From Paulinella micropora (lineage: Eukaryota > Cercozoa > Imbricatea > Euglyphida): a DNA stretch of 23,719 nucleotides. Below are positions 19,457 through 23,719 of the stretch, one piece after another. Made by a program: the position numbers and the translations under genes. The stretch is taken from NCBI GenBank assembly GCA_009731375.1, contig BJOX01000068.1, positions 743,734 through 767,452 of the forward strand. Reading direction: 5' to 3'. The notes under the pieces are model-generated. The model had not been told where the DNA came from. It saw only the letters and a program-made list of their open reading frames with translations, and made no database searches. How positions within the stretch are numbered: position 1 is the stretch's first letter; the number at the start of each line of letters is the position of its first letter.

Positions 19457-21714
19457 GTACACATGACACACACGTCACCGTTACACGATACGTTGGCACT
19501 AGTCGCGGCCTTGGTTCTAAGGTAGTAGCAGCCGGTTTTGAGGCCTGATTCCCAGGCGTAGAAATGTGAGCTAGACAGCTTGCGTTCGGTAGCGTTAGCC
19601 AAGTAGACGTTGAGTGACTGCGACTGGCACACGTAAGGACCGCGCAGCGCGGAGAGTTGCAGCTGGGCCTTCATCGGCACTTCCCAGACGGTCTTGAACA
19701 GTCGTTTGATGTCGTCCGGCAAGGAAAGTTCCTGGACAGAGCCGTCGTTTCGCAGCAGTTGCTCTCTGACAGCAGGGGTCCAGAGCGCCCTTTGTTCGAG
19801 AGCTTTGACCAAGTGCCGGTTGAGTATAGCGTGCTCGCCGGCCAGGGTCCTCCTGACCATGAGGTTGCTGTAGATCGGCTCGAAACTCTCGCAAACACCG
19901 AGAATCTGCGAAGTGCTGGCGGTGGGCATGAGCGCGATCAAGAGGCTGTTGCGCAGCCCGTGGGCCTTGATGTCAGCCTTCAGCCTAACCCATCTGCCAG
20001 TCGAGCGCTCCACGCCCCAGAGGTCCGGCTGCAGCCGCGATTGTGAGGCGGGGCTGCCTTCGAACGCCGGGTATCGCCCTTTTTCTCTGGCCAGTTCGGC
20101 GCTGGCACTGAGCGCCGCGTAGTAGATCTCGCGCGAAAGGCGCTCGTTCAGGGCGGCGGCTTCGGGGCTCTCAAAAGGTAGTCCCAGGATCATAAACAGA
20201 TCTGCAAGTCCACAGATGCCGAGCCCGACGGGCCTGTGCTCGAAGTTGGACATTTTAGCTTCGAGGACGGGGTACGTGGTAATGTCAATAATCCGGTCGA
20301 GATTGCGCACGGCGGTGCGCGTGACAGCGTGGAGGAGGTCGATGTCGACCATTTTCTTGTCCGGTGTGAGGAAGCGGGGCAGACAAAGCGACGCGAGGTT
20401 GCAGACGGCGGTCTCTTCTGACGAGGACGTTTGCATGATCTCTGCGCAGAGGTTCGAGTTCTTGATAGTGCCCGAGTGCTGCTGGTTGCTCTTGGCGTTT
20501 GCGTGGTCTCGAAAAATGAGGTAAGGCGACCCTGTTTCGATCTGTGATTTGAGAATGGCGGACCACAGGTGCCGGGCTTTCACTTTTTGGCCCTGCTGTG
20601 TTTTCTCGGCGTGGGTGTAGCGAGACTCCCATAACTTGCCCCAGCACTCGTCCAGCCCCGACAATTCCGTCGGACAAAACAGCGCCCAGTCACCGTCGTC
20701 CTTCACTCGTTGCATGAACAGATCGGGTATCATCAGCGCCGTAAACAAGTCCCTCGCGCGATTTTCCGCCGCGCCCGTGTTTTGGCGGAGTTGGAGGAAC
20801 TCGTAGATGTCCTTGTGCCACGGGGGCATGTACACCGCAAAGGCCCCCTTCCTGCGTCCCGACTGGTTGGCGTAGCGACTCGTTTCATTAAGAATACGAC
20901 AGAGAGGCACAACTCCGTCGCTCTTGCCTCCCGTCCCGTAGATCTTGGATCCTGCCGCCCGCACGTTCCCGATGTACAAGCCTATGCCTCCCGCGTGTTT
21001 GGAAATGACAGCACAGTCTTTCACGGTTTCAAAGATCCCGTTGAGCGAGTCTTCTCTGACAGGCAGCAGGAAACACGACGCCAGCTGCTGGTTCCTGCGC
21101 AGGCCCGCATTGAACATAGTCGGCGAGGCGTGCGTGTACAGGCCAACACTTAAAAGGTTGTAAGTGTCCTGGATCTTGCGCAAAACGCTGTCTTCGCTTT
21201 CTGCTAGGTTGTAGTGCAGCGCGGTTGCGATTCGCAGGTACAAGTATTGCGGCGTCTCGCAGATCTTGTTGTCGCACTCACGGAGGAGGTAGCCTTGTTT
21301 GAGCGTGGCTATGCCGAAAAAGTCAAAAGTGAGGTCTCGTTCCTGCCTTATCATCACGTTCAGGGCGGCGGCATGCTTGTCCACAAAGATCGAGAACGAT
21401 GGCACCAACGACGGGCGCAGACGATCCATCGAGCCGGCGAAGGTAGGGGAACAATTTTTTTGGATATTGCTGGCCTCGACTCTGCCTCCGAGCAGCGCAA
21501 AGTCCGGGTGGTAAGAGGCCAAAGCCGCACAGCTCGAGGCCGCGAGTCCGTCCAGCTCGGACGTGGAGATACCGTTCCGCAGGCCGGCAATAGTGGTCTT
21601 GGCCACCTCGACCGCGTTGGCGCCGGGCAGGTCACTCGCAAGGACCGAGATGCGGTGCAAGATCTTGTCGAAGCAGACCGGCTCCAACGAACCATCTCTT
21701 TTTTTGACCTGCAT
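19450..21714 (-). CDS. Ribonucleoside-diphosphate reductase large subunit, class I
   Basis: 754 residues, full length for the family. An ATP-cone begins at residue 1 (VKKRDGSLEPVCFDKILHRI). HASPTMFNAG and QLASCFLL carry the first active-site Cys (C214). KNSNLCAEI carries N421, C423 and E425 (radical and acid-base residues), and VCNLASLCLP carries the partner Cys (C438). PTASTSQILG is the phosphate-binding loop. GCYYLRT carries the radical-transfer tyrosines (Y730, Y731), and the C-terminal CVMC (C749, C752) is the redox tail. All catalytic residues are present, so it should be active. It reduces ribonucleoside diphosphates to deoxy forms, raising dNTP supply for virus replication. No small subunit is visible in the window. 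It resembles eukaryotic and NCLDV enzymes rather than short bacterial ones. Convergent with the SSB gene. Confidence 0.95.
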   Translation of the reverse strand: MQVKKRDGSLEPVCFDKILHRISVLASDLPGANAVEVAKTTIAGLRNGISTSELDGLAASSCAALASYHPDFALLGGRVEASNIQKNCSPTFAGSMDRLRPSLVPSFSIFVDKHAAALNVMIRQERDLTFDFFGIATLKQGYLLRECDNKICETPQYLYLRIATALHYNLAESEDSVLRKIQDTYNLLSVGLYTHASPTMFNAGLRRNQQLASCFLLPVREDSLNGIFETVKDCAVISKHAGGIGLYIGNVRAAGSKIYGTGGKSDGVVPLCRILNETSRYANQSGRRKGAFAVYMPPWHKDIYEFLQLRQNTGAAENRARDLFTALMIPDLFMQRVKDDGDWALFCPTELSGLDECWGKLWESRYTHAEKTQQGQKVKARHLWSAILKSQIETGSPYLIFRDHANAKSNQQHSGTIKNSNLCAEIMQTSSSEETAVCNLASLCLPRFLTPDKKMVDIDLLHAVTRTAVRNLDRIIDITTYPVLEAKMSNFEHRPVGLGICGLADLFMILGLPFESPEAAALNERLSREIYYAALSASAELAREKGRYPAFEGSPASQSRLQPDLWGVERSTGRWVRLKADIKAHGLRNSLLIALMPTASTSQILGVCESFEPIYSNLMVRRTLAGEHAILNRHLVKALEQRALWTPAVREQLLRNDGSVQELSLPDDIKRLFKTVWEVPMKAQLQLSALRGPYVCQSQSLNVYLANATERKLSSSHFYAWESGLKTGCYYLRTKAATSANVSCNGDVCVMCTV

Positions 21715-21751
21715 TGGTAGTGCTTACATTTTTAGGCACGAGAGAAAAAAA

Positions 21752-22087
21752 TCATTCTCTGCTGAAATGCTGGAAGCCAAAATACGAAGCCAGCAGGGCG
21801 TCCGTCACTAACAATTCTCCTTTCCCCGTTGCAGCAAACAGCGTGTACAAGAGCCCGTGCCACAGGCGGTTCTCGGCCCACCACACTTTACCGCCCAGGA
21901 AAAGGCCCTTGTCTTGTTTGTTTAGAACTTCGGAAAGCCACACCACGGCGGGGACCATGGCAAGAACGCGTAGTTTGTCTTTGGTCGGAGGTGCAGCGTC
22001 AAGTGCCACTTTGGCAAGTAAAAATCTGGCCGGAAGGCACCCACCAACAAAGAGCCAAGAATTGTCTTGAGCTTGTGTGTCTGTCAT
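21752..22087 (-). CDS. Small membrane-associated protein, 111 residues
   Basis: Hydrophobic stretches LFVGGCLPARFLLAKVAL (about 12-29) and LRVLAMVPAVVWLSEVL (about 39-55) are followed by WWAENRLWHGLLYTLFAAT (about 69-87) and a final LLVTDALLASYFGFQHF. This suggests two to four membrane spans. The WWxxxRxxHGxxY pattern recalls small viral membrane proteins, but I cannot name a family. The stop lies only 37 bases before the ribonucleotide reductase ATG on the same strand. A CATCTTCAGTTTCTGG element lies upstream of its own ATG. Confidence 0.55.
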   Translation of the reverse strand: MTDTQAQDNSWLFVGGCLPARFLLAKVALDAAPPTKDKLRVLAMVPAVVWLSEVLNKQDKGLFLGGKVWWAENRLWHGLLYTLFAATGKGELLVTDALLASYFGFQHFSRE

Positions 22088-22169
22088 GTCTAGCTTAATC
22101 AGCCAGAAACTGAAGATGTAGGCTTTGATGTCGAAAGTTCAATTCTCTGATATTGCTACTGTCAGGCGC

Positions 22170-22185
22170 ACCCCTTTTTTGGGGT
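22170..22185. terminator. GC-rich hairpin in the intergenic gap
   Basis: ACCCC (22170-22174) and GGGGT (22181-22185) pair around a T6 loop, about 50 bases downstream of the stop of the 489-residue minus-strand gene (22236). It is the only GC-rich stem in this AT-rich 148-base gap, where I see no further gene. It may mark transcript ends. Confidence 0.4.
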
Positions 22186-22235
22186 TTTATTAATTATTAT
22201 CGTTTTCGAAGAAAAAAAGCTTTAATGAAACGGTA

Positions 22236-23719
22236 TCACAGTCCCGGCGCGTCATGAGTCACCTTTTGTTTCTTTAGCGGCCTGTGATCTCGGCACAGAC
22301 CGTCATGGAACTCCTCGGCAAAGCACACGGCTGCATGGCCCTTCTTTTTACCGCCACTCATCTTGTGGAGCACAAAAGCGGATTTCCGCTTCTTGGAGCC
22401 TTTCTCTGTCGATCTCTTTGATTTGTCGTCGTCTTTCGCCAGGTACAAGCCAAACTTGTTCACCACGTATTGCAATCTGTTTAGTGGCGACTTGTGTTGT
22501 TTTGCCTGTGCGGTCTGGTCCTCGGGCCTAACCCCTGCTTGTGAATAAAACAAATCATTGCAGGCACGTCGCCATACGGGGTCCTTCTCTTGCAACAGCT
22601 GGTTCGGGATCTCTGTGTGCGTGCCTTGCTCGTGATCGCATTCTCCTGGCTTTTTGGTACAGGCACTGGCATCCAGCTCGCTGAAGTTGCTTTTGCCCAG
22701 CGCCTCGCTGACGGTTTTAGCAACCTCGTACAGCTTGGCTGTATCTTCCTTTGTCGCGAGGATCTGTTGTGGCCCTGTAAGCTTGACCGCGCTCCGGGCG
22801 GCCGCCCGCGAGTCGAGCTTGGGCAGAGCAGACTTGATCCGCTGGTAAGCCTGCACTAACTCAATAGTGTTGAGCTCGGCAGCGTGAGCGAAGAAGCCAG
22901 GGTACCGGGCAAGCACTCCCACCACCTGCTTCTGCGTCTCCTCCAGAGAGTGCATACCTCTAAATTTCTCCATCTGTTCCTCGCGCCACAGCACGTCGCG
23001 TTCAACGGAGCTGCTCTTCCAGTCAATCAACTTGGTCAGCACCAGGCGCAGCAACACGTCATCTTTTGTCTGTGCCTTCTTTTTCTTCTCTTCTTCCCCT
23101 TCTTCTCCTTCTTCTTGTTCTTCTTTTTCGTACCATCCTTCTTTCCCCGCGCGCGCAGAGGCTAGTTTTAGCAGTCGCTCGTCCAACGGTCTGGCTTCAT
23201 CGAGCGTTACGATGAAGTCAGTGGACAGCTTCCGCCAGCATCCATAGCCCAGATCTCTCTGGTGCTCGACCTCACGGGCTATCAGGCGCAGCTGCAGAGA
23301 AGTCGGGATTTCGTACCTGTGCACCCTGCCACTGCTGTCGGTAAATTCGCCCACCCGCCTCGCGCCGTCTACGAGAACCCAGTCCGAAACTTTGCCCTTT
23401 TTGGCAGCCTCGTTAATCATCTGATTTTGCTTCTGTGCAAAGTTCCGAAGCATAGCCTTGAACAGTTGGCAGTGCTGCGAGGCCTTCCCTGCTCGCGCAA
23501 ATGTCTCGTCAAAGAACCTCACGGGGCCTAGCCCGCCGTCGCCGAAATAGGCCAAGATAGTCGCTGGTGCTGCCAGGTTCCGCACTCGCAGCAGCATCTG
23601 CGCCAGGCCCCGGCCGGTAGGCCCAGTAACAGCTACCTTGCGTTCTCGATCCGCGCAGTTGAGCATGACGAGCTGGAAGGGCGTTTGTACGTCAACCGCC
23701 ACCATAGCAGCGGAACTAG
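22236..23719 (-). CDS. Unknown protein of at least 489 residues, probably 5'-truncated
   Basis: The frame has a Met codon at 23705 (MVAVDVQTPFQLVMLNCADRE) but stays open to the window end (frame continues upstream as SSAA). No AT-rich leader is visible before that Met, unlike other genes here, so the real start probably lies outside the window. The first 190 residues look folded (LVDGARRVGEFTDSSGRVHR, LRLIAREVEHQRDLGYG). Then an acidic-to-basic low-complexity tract (EKEEQEEGEEGEEEKKKK) separates a helical middle part and a C-terminal region rich in Lys (KSKRSTEKGSKKRKSAF) with Cys and His residues (CFAEEFHDGLCRDH). No catalytic motif was recognised. It is not an evident HUH nuclease or helicase. 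Confidence 0.6.
   Translation of the reverse strand, partial: SSAAMVAVDVQTPFQLVMLNCADRERKVAVTGPTGRGLAQMLLRVRNLAAPATILAYFGDGGLGPVRFFDETFARAGKASQHCQLFKAMLRNFAQKQNQMINEAAKKGKVSDWVLVDGARRVGEFTDSSGRVHRYEIPTSLQLRLIAREVEHQRDLGYGCWRKLSTDFIVTLDEARPLDERLLKLASARAGKEGWYEKEEQEEGEEGEEEKKKKAQTKDDVLLRLVLTKLIDWKSSSVERDVLWREEQMEKFRGMHSLEETQKQVVGVLARYPGFFAHAAELNTIELVQAYQRIKSALPKLDSRAAARSAVKLTGPQQILATKEDTAKLYEVAKTVSEALGKSNFSELDASACTKKPGECDHEQGTHTEIPNQLLQEKDPVWRRACNDLFYSQAGVRPEDQTAQAKQHKSPLNRLQYVVNKFGLYLAKDDDKSKRSTEKGSKKRKSAFVLHKMSGGKKKGHAAVCFAEEFHDGLCRDHRPLKKQKVTHDAPGL

Noticed and set aside
22236-23719. The 489-residue protein as the missing replication initiator (HUH nuclease)
   Set aside because: I looked for a His-hydrophobic-His pair with a downstream Tyr helix and found none, nor any Walker motif.
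1-23719. CRISPR arrays, tRNA or rRNA genes, insertion sequences
   Set aside because: No regularly spaced repeats, tRNA cloverleaf-like segments, rRNA-like stretches or transposase motifs were seen on either strand.

Overview
The window looks like part of the genome of a small double-stranded DNA virus of a unicellular eukaryote, related to the nucleocytoplasmic large DNA viruses (Nucleocytoviricota). The main evidence is a set of genes that rarely occur together elsewhere: a probable double jelly-roll major capsid protein (1456-3259), an A32-type packaging ATPase (11367-12662), a poxvirus-type RuvC Holliday junction resolvase (316-966), VLTF3-like and VLTF2-like late transcription factors (16242-17090 and 17198-17650), a PCNA-like clamp (17613-18578), an NCLDV-type ssDNA-binding protein (18712-19449) and a class I ribonucleotide reductase large subunit (19450-21714). 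Genes are GC-rich and packed tightly, separated by short AT-rich gaps. Starts are ATG after A-rich leaders. No intergenic gap exceeds 300 bases. No DNA polymerase, RNA polymerase subunit, primase-helicase or HUH endonuclease is visible. This gene set recalls the 35-45 kb viruses described as Mriyaviricetes (yaravirus and the Pleurochrysis endemic viruses), which lack a DNA polymerase. That placement is inference, because the window is only part of a genome.

Layout. Positions 1-11286 are mostly minus strand and form a virion-structure block. It holds a partial penton-like minor capsid protein, a 45-residue membrane protein, the major capsid protein, a basic protein with a hydrophobic tail, several small membrane or unknown proteins, and a 1492-residue coiled-coil protein with its small upstream partner. 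The RuvC resolvase is the plus-strand exception, and its 3' end overlaps an antisense HMG/YABBY-like gene. The plus-strand ATPase and an F-box/zinc protein follow (11367-13283). The region from 13301 to 21714 carries information-processing genes: an unknown protein, a large tyrosine recombinase with some telomere-resolvase-like features, VLTF3, VLTF2, the PCNA-like clamp, SSB and ribonucleotide reductase. A small membrane protein and a 489-residue unknown protein, probably truncated at its 5' end, close the window.

How the parts may work together (inference): the clamp, SSB, RuvC and tyrosine recombinase would serve replication and end or junction resolution. Ribonucleotide reductase would supply dNTPs. 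VLTF2 and VLTF3 would drive late genes, and the ATPase would package DNA into the capsid. A recurring upstream element (A/T tract plus AATCTTGTAC in the direction of transcription) is a candidate promoter. A palindrome core TTTAATTAAA sits at two convergent gene ends and in one divergent promoter region.

The assembly has one 10-N gap (1840-1849) inside the major capsid gene. It is flanked by a 23-base direct repeat and is probably an unmerged contig overlap rather than real missing sequence.
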